Source: CAZPMC01 sp964587755
Lineage (GTDB): Bacteria; Bacillota; Clostridia; Acetivibrionales; DTU013
NCBI GenBank assembly: GCA_964587755.1
Contig: CAZPMC010000010.1
Coordinates: forward strand, 1 to 54,716
DNA: 54,716 nt
Direction of reading: 5' to 3'
Positions 17,051-25,219 of this stretch are shown here, in pieces. The position numbers and the translations under genes were made by a program. Numbering within the stretch: the first letter of the stretch is position 1; each line of letters opens with the position of its first letter. The notes under the pieces were generated by a model. The model made no database searches. It was not told the origin of the DNA and saw only the letters and a list, made by a program, of their open reading frames with translations.

Positions 17051-18017
17051 ATGGAATCACCAGTCTCGGGACTGTTGCCATGCAATGTTCAATTTCTTCA
17101 ACAGTCGGCATTGAAGCAACCCCGCCCCTCTTAGTTATGGATTGGGCACCTGCGGCATTAGCGAAAGTGACTATCTCAACCAGCTCATTATCTGTGATTG
17201 AATCAATTCCGCCCCTCTTTATTAATTTATAGAGAACCGCTGCCATAAAACAATCCCCTGCGCCTGTTGTATCTACAGGTTTTGTATCAAATGTATTTAT
17301 ATATGCCGACTTGCCGTTAAAATAATAAAATGCTCCCTTAAGGCCACAGGATACAAAAACAATTTTCGCCCCCATGTCTATAACCTTTTTTGCTGCCTTT
17401 TCCAGATTACTCTCACCAGTAAGCATTGTGATTTCCTCTTCAGACGACTTATATATAACTGTGTAGGGAATTGCCATGCTGACATATTTCAGCATTTCCT
17501 CCTCACTTCTCCAAAGCTGCTCCCTGTAGTTTACATCCAATGTGGTTAAAATACCTTTCTGGCGTGCCTTTTCAAGGACAGTAAACGTAGTGCTTCTTAC
17601 AGGCTCATCAGTCAGGCACATACCTGAAAAATGCAATACTTTTGTATCCAAAAGCTTCTCCATGGGAACATCTTCCGGCCTCAGATTTATATCTGCAGTA
17701 TTTTTCCTTGAAAAGGAAAAGCTTCTCTCCCCGTTTATCAATGTAACAAATGCCAGGGTCGTAAATGAATCCTTATCAAAGCTGCAGCCACTCATATCCA
17801 CATTGCTCTTTTCAACAATATCCCTTATGGCTTTACCCAAATCATCATTTCCCACCTTGCCCACGAAAAGTGTACGCAATCCCATTTTACCTGCTGCAGC
17901 ACACATATTTGCTACTGTTCCCCCGGCATTGGTCTCATAAACATTATTGCCTGCCGGCGAAGGTTCCATCGGTGTAAAATCAACTAATATATCACCTATT
18001 GCACTAATGTCATACAT
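17043..18017 (-). CDS. PfkB-family sugar kinase (fructokinase-like)
   Basis: The ATG at 18017 is chosen because AAAGGA lies 9 nt upstream, and an in-frame TTG at 18035 would include that ribosome site. The result is 324 aa. The N-terminal substrate motif is GDILVDFTP with NAGGTVANMCAAAGKMG; the C-terminal PfkB signature DTTGAGDCFMAAVLYKL holds the catalytic Asp and anion hole. Fructokinase-type members phosphorylate free hexoses or hexitols with ATP. Here it lies 14 nt after the GRE gene and overlaps the activase gene. This arrangement suggests that the imported, unphosphorylated sugar is phosphorylated before or after the radical step. Confidence 0.87.
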   Translation of the reverse strand: MYDISAIGDILVDFTPMEPSPAGNNVYETNAGGTVANMCAAAGKMGLRTLFVGKVGNDDLGKAIRDIVEKSNVDMSGCSFDKDSFTTLAFVTLINGERSFSFSRKNTADINLRPEDVPMEKLLDTKVLHFSGMCLTDEPVRSTTFTVLEKARQKGILTTLDVNYREQLWRSEEEMLKYVSMAIPYTVIYKSSEEEITMLTGESNLEKAAKKVIDMGAKIVFVSCGLKGAFYYFNGKSAYINTFDTKPVDTTGAGDCFMAAVLYKLIKRGGIDSITDNELVEIVTFANAAGAQSITKRGGVASMPTVEEIEHCMATVPRLVIPYE

Positions 18018-18031
18018 TTTTATGCATCCTT

Positions 18032-20437
18032 TCAAAATACAGGTTGTACTGTTCTTGCAATAATTTCGTTTTGTATATCCCTGTCGAGTTCAACAAAAAA
18101 TGCACTGTAACCCGCTACCCGCACAACAAGATTTCTGTGCCGTTCAGGGTGCTTTTGTGCATCGAGCAATTTTTCAGTGGTAAGGATGTTAAACTGAATG
18201 TGGAAACCATCCATCGAAAAATATGCCCGTATCAAATCAACCAGTTTTTGGCGATCCTCTGCCGTCTTTAATATACTGGGAATAAACTTCAGATTGAAAT
18301 TCACTCCGTTTACAGCCAAAGGGTGATCCAGCCTTGCTACAGATTTTGCAGCAGCAGTGGGACCCTTTGTATCCATCCCGTGCTTCGGAGATATTCCCCC
18401 ATCGGCAAGAGGCGTACCGGAAAGCCTTCCGCTTGGCAGCGCACCTACTTGTCTGCCCATTGGTGTGTTGGATGACAGGCAGAAAAGCCCGGGTCTGAAC
18501 TTGCCGTTTCTAAAGTCATATTTATCATCAAAGCACTGGCAATACTGTCTGGCTGCATATGCAACCATTTCATCTGCCTCAGCAATATCATTTCCGTATT
18601 TCGGTACTTTATTTATCAATGTATGCAATAAAACATTATTGCCTTCAAAGTTATTCTTCAGGTTTTCTAAAAGCTCGGCCATCGATATTGTCCCTGTGTC
18701 AAATACCAGCTTCCTTATGGCTGTCAGGGAATCTCCCACATCAACTACACCTACTCCCTGAACACCTATATAATTATATTTTGCCCCGCCTGCTGTAGCA
18801 TCTTTACCATTCTCAATACATCCATCCAGCAAAAGTGATGAATATAAATGCTGACCGTATTGTGAATGCAGCTTCTCAATTGAATTAAGAGAGCTTACCA
18901 TCATATTGGTAAAATACTTTATTTGAGTTTCATATGCAGTCAAAAGCTGCTCAAAAGAAGTAAACTCTTCCGCTTTACCTGTTTTGGGACCCAACTGTTT
19001 GCCGCTGATTGGACATACCCCGTCAAACAATGCCAGCTCCAGGCATTTTGCCATATTAAAATAGCAGGCGTTGGTTATTCCCATTGTATTGCCGCTAGGA
19101 GTCGGTTCAACACAGCCTACAATAGCATAATCTCTTGCATCACCAAGCTCCGCTCCATCTACACATAAAGCGCCTATTATTGCAGAGTCATTGAAAAACG
19201 GCAGCTTGCCGCCTTCCTTTTCAACAAGTATTTCCAAAGCCCTCATAATAAACTTATCGGGAGTTTTAGGGTGAACACGGATGCTCACATTAGGCTCAGA
19301 ATTGAATACGCTTGATTCCGCATCAAGGCACAGGTAGGAAAAATCACTTGTAATATCATTTCCGTCCCTGTCAATACCCGATAAAACCATGTTTATTGTT
19401 GTTGCAAAACCTCCGTTGTTCCGGGCGCTGTTGAAAGTGCCGGCTTTAATAATTCCGCTGTGCTTTACCCATAACGATTCAAGTATCTCCCTTGCCTCTT
19501 CTTTTACAATTATGCCTCTCTTTATATCTTTTTCATAATAAGGTGCTATAAGTTCATCAAAACGCCCGGCAGAAATAGCAGAACCGTTTTGGGATATATA
19601 GTCTATCAAGATGGTAAACCAATAGGATTGTAAGGCTTCATAGTAACTTTGGGCAGGATAATACGGCACCCGGTCACAAACCGATGCCATAATCAAAAGC
19701 TCTTTCTTTCTTCGCTCATCAGAAATCTCTTCCGCCAATTTCCGGGCAAGCTCTGCATATCTGGCAGCAAACTTCCTTACGCCCTCAATAGCAATCAAAG
19801 CCGCCTGATAAAAATGTCTTTTTTCTGTATATTCCTTGTCTAAAATATCTAAACCCGCCAGGCGCTCTTCTGTCATTTTTTTAATGCCGATAAAGCCAAT
19901 CTTAAGCACTCTATCAATATTCGGGATGTAATGTCCATATCCGCTTCTCGTTCTGCTGATTGGATCAAAAACTCGATAAGGCGAATTCAAGACTTCCATT
20001 ATTTCCTCATCTATATAATACTTGGCCATATCTCCCGTATTTTTATTTTCCCACCAGGGGTATATTTCCTCAAGGAGATATTTCTTTTCTTCCTCAGTTA
20101 TCTGAAGCGTGTCAACTTTTCTTGTTGGCATCAAATCCAGTTCCTTTTTATCAAAGGACCCGAATTCAGGAAACAATGGAGCTGAGCGCGGTTTGCTCGA
20201 ATGGTTTCCGGCAATTAGCGTGTCTTCCTCAATAAAAATCGTCATATTTTCCAATATATAAGCCAAAGCCTTAGCCCGTCTTATGATATACGGGGCACCT
20301 TCAGATTGCTTAAAGCTCTCAGTTACAAGTCTTGCTCTCTCTACACTTATCGAGGGTTTAACAGCTCTCATTGATTCATTAAGTTTTTTTGTTCTTATTG
20401 AACGCTCCAGCCCTTCAGGCAGAAGTTTTTTTAACAT
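18032..20437 (-). CDS. Glycyl radical enzyme, PFL2/dehydratase-like, substrate unknown
   Basis: The ATG at 20437 follows GAGGGTGA and gives 801 aa; a longer frame from 20491 overlaps the ATPase gene. The glycyl radical loop RVAGYSAFFVELD lies near the C-terminus (Gly about 776). The thiyl Cys is C442 in YAIVGCVEPTPSGNTMG, with E444 of the GCVEP eliminase motif. Compared with glycerol dehydratase, the His of GYGHYIPN is kept. The NGHS motif reads NGSA, however, and the substrate Asp after GCVEP is Asn (ITNACYFN). So it is a C-O lyase-type GRE, neither pyruvate formate-lyase nor classical glycerol dehydratase. Its sugar operon context fits cleavage of a sugar or anhydrohexitol phosphate, as reported for YbiW/PflD. 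Confidence 0.88.
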   Translation of the reverse strand: MLKKLLPEGLERSIRTKKLNESMRAVKPSISVERARLVTESFKQSEGAPYIIRRAKALAYILENMTIFIEEDTLIAGNHSSKPRSAPLFPEFGSFDKKELDLMPTRKVDTLQITEEEKKYLLEEIYPWWENKNTGDMAKYYIDEEIMEVLNSPYRVFDPISRTRSGYGHYIPNIDRVLKIGFIGIKKMTEERLAGLDILDKEYTEKRHFYQAALIAIEGVRKFAARYAELARKLAEEISDERRKKELLIMASVCDRVPYYPAQSYYEALQSYWFTILIDYISQNGSAISAGRFDELIAPYYEKDIKRGIIVKEEAREILESLWVKHSGIIKAGTFNSARNNGGFATTINMVLSGIDRDGNDITSDFSYLCLDAESSVFNSEPNVSIRVHPKTPDKFIMRALEILVEKEGGKLPFFNDSAIIGALCVDGAELGDARDYAIVGCVEPTPSGNTMGITNACYFNMAKCLELALFDGVCPISGKQLGPKTGKAEEFTSFEQLLTAYETQIKYFTNMMVSSLNSIEKLHSQYGQHLYSSLLLDGCIENGKDATAGGAKYNYIGVQGVGVVDVGDSLTAIRKLVFDTGTISMAELLENLKNNFEGNNVLLHTLINKVPKYGNDIAEADEMVAYAARQYCQCFDDKYDFRNGKFRPGLFCLSSNTPMGRQVGALPSGRLSGTPLADGGISPKHGMDTKGPTAAAKSVARLDHPLAVNGVNFNLKFIPSILKTAEDRQKLVDLIRAYFSMDGFHIQFNILTTEKLLDAQKHPERHRNLVVRVAGYSAFFVELDRDIQNEIIARTVQPVF

Positions 20438-20478
20438 TAAATCACCCTCTGTAATAATCATTGTACTTCTTACTATAT

Positions 20479-21963
20479 TTAAACCGGACATGTAGCAGCA
20501 AAGGTCATTATTTTCTCTTCAGTTGCATCCTTTGCATCCAATATGGCCGCTAAATTTCCTTCATTCATAACCATGATACGATCACAAGTCCCCAATAATT
20601 CAGGCAGCTCTGATGATACCATGATAATTGACATGCCTTCCTTTACAAGATTGTTGAGTATCTGGTAAATCTCTTGCTTTGCACCGACATCAATGCCTCT
20701 TGTCGGTTCATCTACCAATAAAATCTTACATTCGGTTGTCAGCCATTTTGATAATACAACCTTTTGCTGATTCCCGCCACTCATATTCTTAGTTACCGTA
20801 TCTATAGCACCGGGCCTTATATGAAACATGTCTACGAATTTCTTTGCATCCTTACGCTCCTTACCGGGACTTACAAAAAATCTTGCGGACATGAATTTCT
20901 TCAATGATGATATGGTAATATTGTAGGTCATATCCTGCTTAAGCATAAGCCCTTGTGTACGCCTTTCCTCCGGTACGATGCCCAGCCTGGCATTTATACC
21001 GTCTCTTGGTCCCTTAAAACATACATTCTTACCTTCTATTGTGATAGTACCACTATCTATAGGGTCTGCACCGATAATGGCACGAAGTATCTCTGTTCTT
21101 CCGGCTCCTGCCAGCCCGGCTATACCAAGAATCTCACCTTTTCTGAGATTGAAGCTGACATTATTTATAATTCCTTTTCGCGTCAAGCCTTCTACTCGCA
21201 AAATTTCTTCACCTATTTCATGATCTCTTGGGGGATAAATATTTGCTACATCCCTGCCAACCATAAGTGAAACAAGCTTATCCGTATTATAATTTGAGAC
21301 TTCTCCGCTTTCCACCACCTTACCATCCTTCATGATGGTAAGGTGAGTGCAAAGCTCAAATACTTCTTTTAATCGGTGTGAAATATAGATGAATGTTATC
21401 CCTTGCGCCGCAAGCCCTCTTACTATATCAAAAAGACCTTCCAGCTCAGCTTCGCAAAGAACTGCAGTAGGCTCGTCCAAAACGATTATTTTCGCATTGC
21501 GCGACATTGCCTTTGCTATTTCCACCATCTGTTTTTTTGCAACACTTAAGTCGCATATTTTTGCATCGGGACTGATTTCGAGACGCAAATCCTTTAGAAT
21601 TTTCAAAGAATCCTCTCTCATCTTTTTGTAATCTATAAAGCCCAATGGTGTCTTCGGAGCTCTCCCAAGAAAAATATTCTCAGCGACAGTTTGATGCTCA
21701 AGAAGCATAAACTCTTGATAAATAACCGCAATGCCTTTTTCAATCATCATTGCCGGAGTTGCATTCTTAATCTGCTCACCATCGACAACAATCTCACCCT
21801 CGTCGCAGGTGTATGCACCGGATAAAATCTTGATTAAGGTTGATTTACCTGCGCCGTTTTCACCAATAAGCGCATGTATTTGCCCCTTACCCACTGTGAA
21901 CGTTACATCATCCAGAGCCTTGACCCCTGGGAATACTTTTGATATATGATTCATTTGAAGCAT
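20479..21963 (-). CDS. Sugar ABC transporter ATP-binding protein (RbsA/MglA type)
   Basis: The ATG at 21963 follows a perfect AGGAGG 9 nt upstream; a TTG at 21984 lies before that site. Length is 494 aa. Two fused nucleotide-binding domains: the first has Walker A GENGAGKST and Walker B IIVLDEPT; the second has a degenerate Walker A GLAGAGRTE but an intact signature MSGGNQQK and Walker B LLVDEPTRGIDVGAK. This asymmetry is normal for carbohydrate uptake transporter-2 (CUT2) ATPases, which import monosaccharides without phosphorylating them. It is third in the operon, after permease and binding protein. Confidence 0.92.
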   Translation of the reverse strand: MLQMNHISKVFPGVKALDDVTFTVGKGQIHALIGENGAGKSTLIKILSGAYTCDEGEIVVDGEQIKNATPAMMIEKGIAVIYQEFMLLEHQTVAENIFLGRAPKTPLGFIDYKKMREDSLKILKDLRLEISPDAKICDLSVAKKQMVEIAKAMSRNAKIIVLDEPTAVLCEAELEGLFDIVRGLAAQGITFIYISHRLKEVFELCTHLTIMKDGKVVESGEVSNYNTDKLVSLMVGRDVANIYPPRDHEIGEEILRVEGLTRKGIINNVSFNLRKGEILGIAGLAGAGRTEILRAIIGADPIDSGTITIEGKNVCFKGPRDGINARLGIVPEERRTQGLMLKQDMTYNITISSLKKFMSARFFVSPGKERKDAKKFVDMFHIRPGAIDTVTKNMSGGNQQKVVLSKWLTTECKILLVDEPTRGIDVGAKQEIYQILNNLVKEGMSIIMVSSELPELLGTCDRIMVMNEGNLAAILDAKDATEEKIMTFAATCPV

Positions 21964-22039
21964 TGCAGTTACCCTCCTAAGCAAACCATTTTTCCCACTT
22001 ATAGAACCTGTCCCTATATATATTCATTATCTTTATATC

Positions 22040-23047
22040 TTACAGACCTTTGCCAAGCCATTCGTCAATGTTTTCAGCACTTACAACTGCTGTATCAAGC
22101 TGAATGCGCTGATCAACCTTTTTGCCTGTTAGAATGTCATAAGCAACCTGAACACCTTCCGGTGCGCAGTAAGGATATACAACTGTAAATGCCATATCAC
22201 CGGCTTTGATTGCTTCAAAAGCAACTTCAGTTCCGTCCATGCCGATTATTTTGATCCCTTCGTTGTCACGTCCTGCTGCTCTTATAGCTTCCAATGCACC
22301 CAGAGCCATTTCGTCATTATGTGCATAAACTGCATCTATTTCGCCGGGTCCAAAGCGCTGAAGCATATCTTCCATATACTTCATAGCATTTTCACGCAGG
22401 TAATCACAATACTGCTCTGATATAATTTCCATTTCAGGATAGTTAGCAAGCTCTTCTACGAAACCGTCATGTCTGTCGATAGTGGCGGATGCACCTGCTG
22501 TTCCCTGTATTTCAATTATTCTAGCCTTTTTATTAAGCATTTCTGCCAAAAGCTTTGCAGATGCAACACCCATAGGTTTGTTTTCTGCACCAACAAATGC
22601 TGTTACTTCTGTGTTAACATTTCTGTCCAATGTTATTACAGGAATTCCTGCATCCATTGCCTTTTGACATACATCTGTCAATGCCTCTGCAGTCAGAGGA
22701 GAAATAATCAGAGCATCGATTCCACGTGCTATGAGGTCCTCAACGTCAGAAACCTGTTTTGCTGAATCGTTATTACCATCGGTGACGATGATTTCCATGT
22801 TCGGATAATGCTCTTTTGCGTATGCAACGTTTTCTTCAACCATTGCTACACGGAAAGGATGGTTCATTGTACCTTGTGAAAGTCCGACAAGGAATTTTTC
22901 TTCGCCTGTAGGTTCTGTAGTTTCAGCTGATGTCGTTGTTGCAGTAGTTGTATCTTCAGTCTTCGTAGGCGGAGTCTTCCCGCAGCCTGCAAATAAACCT
23001 GCGATCATTACTACTACAAGTAGAGATACGATAATCCTTTTCTTCAT
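22040..23047 (-). CDS. Sugar ABC transporter substrate-binding lipoprotein (RbsB type)
   Basis: The ATG at 23047 is preceded by ATGGAGGAAAG and begins a clear lipoprotein signal (MKKRIIVSLLVVVMIAGLFAGC), giving 335 aa. The Cys of LFAGC is the expected lipidation site, followed by a Thr-rich linker (TTTATTTSAETTEPT). The rest is a Peripla_BP_4 fold: FLVGLSQGTMNHPFRVAM, ARGIDALIISPLTAEAL, VITLDRNV and YAHNDEMALGALEAI. The family binds ribose, xylose, galactose and other free sugars or polyols. The ligand cannot be deduced here but should be the operon substrate. Confidence 0.9.
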   Translation of the reverse strand: MKKRIIVSLLVVVMIAGLFAGCGKTPPTKTEDTTTATTTSAETTEPTGEEKFLVGLSQGTMNHPFRVAMVEENVAYAKEHYPNMEIIVTDGNNDSAKQVSDVEDLIARGIDALIISPLTAEALTDVCQKAMDAGIPVITLDRNVNTEVTAFVGAENKPMGVASAKLLAEMLNKKARIIEIQGTAGASATIDRHDGFVEELANYPEMEIISEQYCDYLRENAMKYMEDMLQRFGPGEIDAVYAHNDEMALGALEAIRAAGRDNEGIKIIGMDGTEVAFEAIKAGDMAFTVVYPYCAPEGVQVAYDILTGKKVDQRIQLDTAVVSAENIDEWLGKGL

Positions 23048-23103
23048 AATTTCTTTCCTCCATTTATATGTTATAATCACATCCCAGTGATTTGGGACCA
23101 ATG

Positions 23104-24069
23104 TTATTTGCCATCCTTTTTCTGCTTGCGTTCAAGCAAGACGGCAAGAATAATGATAACACCCTTGACGATTCTTTGAATAAAAGGTGATATTCCTACT
23201 ATATTAAGTAAATTTGCTATTACTGATAAGAGTGTGGCACCAACCAATGTGCCCACCACACCGCCAACACCGCCGGCTGTACTGGTTCCGCCTATAACAG
23301 CCATTGCAATGGCATCAAGCTCTGCTCCTTCACCTGCTGTCGGCTCACCTACACTAAGTCTTGCAATCAGGATAATGCTTGAGATTGCTGCTAAAAAGCC
23401 TGACAGTGTATATACCATCAATTCGGTCTTTACAACATTTATACCGCTGAGCCTTGCAGCCTCACGACTATCACCTATTGCATACACGCTTCTTCCGAAG
23501 GATGTGTATTTCAAAATAATAAAGGCAGCTATTAGTACTATTACAAAGAAATATACTGGAACAGGAATTCCAAGAAATGAGCCCTGACCTAAAAACTTAA
23601 TGTCAACGCCGCTTTTTCTCCAGCTTTGGGGAGAACCATTAGCAATATAAAGAGCCAGTCCTCTGAAAGCAGTTAAAGTACCCAATGTCATTATAAAAGG
23701 AACAATCTTGCCTCGTGTAATACCGATGCCGTTAATCATTCCAATAACTGCCCCGATAATAAGTCCGATGATTATTACAAGAACCGGATTCATTCCTTTT
23801 TGAAACAGCATAGAAACGCTAACAGCCACAACTCCGACCGTAGCACCTACCGATAGGTCAATGCCTCCCGTCAGAAGAACAAACGTCATGCCTACAGCGA
23901 TAATACCATTAATAGCGATTTGCCTGATAACATTTATAAGGTTACTGAATTTAAGAAAGTCAGGTGATAAAATAGCTGATACAATAATAATTGCTATCAT
24001 TGCCCAAAATACTCCAAAGGATTTTAATCTCTTAAAAGAGCTGTTCTGCAATATTTTTAGCTGTCCCAT
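23104..24069 (-). CDS. Sugar ABC transporter permease (RbsC type)
   Basis: 321 aa with about ten hydrophobic helices. The CUT2 permease signatures are present: GMTFVLLTGGIDLSVGATVG near residue 65 and AMAVIGGTSTAGGVGGVVGTLVGA in the C-terminal part. It starts after GGGAGG (24076-24081). It is the first gene of the GRE operon, about 95 nt after the predicted transcription start. As a homodimer it would form the pore with two copies of the fused ATPase. Confidence 0.92.
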   Translation of the reverse strand: MGQLKILQNSSFKRLKSFGVFWAMIAIIIVSAILSPDFLKFSNLINVIRQIAINGIIAVGMTFVLLTGGIDLSVGATVGVVAVSVSMLFQKGMNPVLVIIIGLIIGAVIGMINGIGITRGKIVPFIMTLGTLTAFRGLALYIANGSPQSWRKSGVDIKFLGQGSFLGIPVPVYFFVIVLIAAFIILKYTSFGRSVYAIGDSREAARLSGINVVKTELMVYTLSGFLAAISSIILIARLSVGEPTAGEGAELDAIAMAVIGGTSTAGGVGGVVGTLVGATLLSVIANLLNIVGISPFIQRIVKGVIIILAVLLERKQKKDGK

Positions 24070-24158
24070 TGTGATCCTCCCTTAAAACTATCTGATAATA
24101 AGCTTCTGTTTTTTTTAAGAATTTTATTAATTTTAAATTCTTAGTACCAAAACTACCA

Positions 24159-24173
24159 ATTGTATGATACAAT
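24159..24173 (-). promoter_or_regulatory. Operator 1: palindrome at the GRE operon promoter
   Basis: ATTGTATGATACAAT is a perfect 7-1-7 palindrome overlapping the downstream edge of the -10 box of the operon promoter. A second copy with one mismatch (25175-25189) sits at the same place in the promoter of the DeoC-like gene. It is the likely binding site of the GntR/UTRA regulator encoded next door. Confidence 0.75.
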
Positions 24174-24200
24174 AATAACATAATGCAGAATCGTTGTCTA
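24172..24200 (-). promoter_or_regulatory. Promoter of the sugar/GRE operon
   Basis: Minus strand -35 TAGACA (24195-24200), 17-nt spacer and -10 TATTAT (24172-24177). The -10 overlaps operator 1. Transcription would start near 24165 and run through eight genes to 14127. Confidence 0.7.
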
Positions 24201-24319
24201 CAGAATTTATAGATTTTTTGTCGAAAAGTCACATATTAGCTTTGACAAAAAGATAACGATTGGGTATTATATACAAAGCTGTTATTGTTTATGTATACTG
24301 GTTTCAGGAGGTCATAACA

Positions 24320-25129
24320 TTGGATATAGAATATTTCAAAAAGACATTTAAGTTTTCTGATGAGAGCAACATTCCTCTCTATTCACAACTAGCTTCATAT
24401 ATAAAGATGCAAATTAAAATGGGGGAATTAAAACCTGGCGACAAATTGATTCCTGAGTCCAGTATAAGTGAAATATTAAATATAAGCAGGACTACTGTCC
24501 GCCAGACTATGAACAGGCTCGTTGAAGAAGGGCTTCTTGTACGTTATCGCGGTAAAGGCACTTTTGTTGCTGAACCTAAAATCAGAAGAAATATCAACTA
24601 TTTATATAACTTCACGGAAAACATACAGGAAGCCGGTGCTGTTCCAAGCTCTGTCGTTTTACAAAGCAAAGTTGTCACTTTGGATGACAGTATAGCTGAA
24701 CGTATGATGCTCTCTAAATCACAAAGAAAAGCCTTCTTGCTTCAAAGGCTCCGTTGTGCCAACGATGAGCCGATTATTATGGAAACCACGTATATTCCTT
24801 ATTTCTTATGTAAAGGCATAGAGAGATTTAGTTTTTCAACCCTTTCTCTATATGACATATTAACTAATTATTATTCACTCAATCTCTACCATGCCATTGA
24901 AACCTTTGAAGCAATAATGATTGATAAGGATGCGGCAAAGCATCTGCGATGCAGCCCAAATACACAAGGCTTCAAGATCGACCGGATTTCCGAGCTAGAT
25001 TCAGGCTATGTGTTTGAATATACATCATCAATCACAAGAGCCGACAAATGTATATTTAGATTGGATCTGTACAAACATTCAAATCAGAACAAAAATACAA
25101 TGGACTTTTCAAGATGTTTAACAATTTAA
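24320..25129 (+). CDS. GntR-family regulator with UTRA effector domain
   Basis: It starts at TTG 24320, 8 nt after a perfect AGGAGG; the frame extends upstream to 24260 but without a ribosome site. Length is 269 aa. The N-terminal winged helix is of GntR type (IPLYSQLASYIKMQIKMGELKPGDKL, then ISRTTVRQTMNRLVEEGLLVRYRGKGTFV). The C-terminal part is a UTRA ligand-binding domain of the HutC/FarR subfamily (EPIIMETTYIPYFLC...). Such proteins bind a sugar phosphate or metabolite and release palindromic operators. It lies between the GRE operon and the aldolase gene, both of which carry the same palindrome. Confidence 0.88.
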   Translation: MDIEYFKKTFKFSDESNIPLYSQLASYIKMQIKMGELKPGDKLIPESSISEILNISRTTVRQTMNRLVEEGLLVRYRGKGTFVAEPKIRRNINYLYNFTENIQEAGAVPSSVVLQSKVVTLDDSIAERMMLSKSQRKAFLLQRLRCANDEPIIMETTYIPYFLCKGIERFSFSTLSLYDILTNYYSLNLYHAIETFEAIMIDKDAAKHLRCSPNTQGFKIDRISELDSGYVFEYTSSITRADKCIFRLDLYKHSNQNKNTMDFSRCLTI

Positions 25130-25144
25130 TCTGAATTTTTTTTC

Positions 25145-25173
25145 TTGCTTTTAAATAGCATATCTATTATACT
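25145..25173 (+). promoter_or_regulatory. Promoter of the DeoC-like aldolase gene
   Basis: -35 TTGCTT (25145-25150), 17-nt spacer and -10 TATACT (25168-25173), followed one base later by operator 2. Confidence 0.7.
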
Positions 25174-25174
25174 A

Positions 25175-25189
25175 ATTGTATGATACATT
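25175..25189 (+). promoter_or_regulatory. Operator 2: palindrome at the aldolase promoter
   Basis: ATTGTATGATACATT differs from operator 1 (24159-24173) at one base and lies immediately downstream of the -10 box. The shared context ACTA..AATTGTATGATACA indicates that one regulator controls both units. Confidence 0.75.
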
Positions 25190-25219
25190 TTATACATTTA
25201 GAACGAAAGGAGTTTTCCA

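Noticed and set aside
18032..20437. Annotation as pyruvate formate-lyase
   Set aside because: PFL needs adjacent catalytic cysteines (CC motif). This protein has a single Cys in GCVEP, the eliminase motif, and a sugar operon context.
20437..20491. Longer GRE N-terminus starting at 20491
   Set aside because: It would overlap the ATPase gene and lacks a ribosome site. GAGGGTGA precedes the ATG at 20437.
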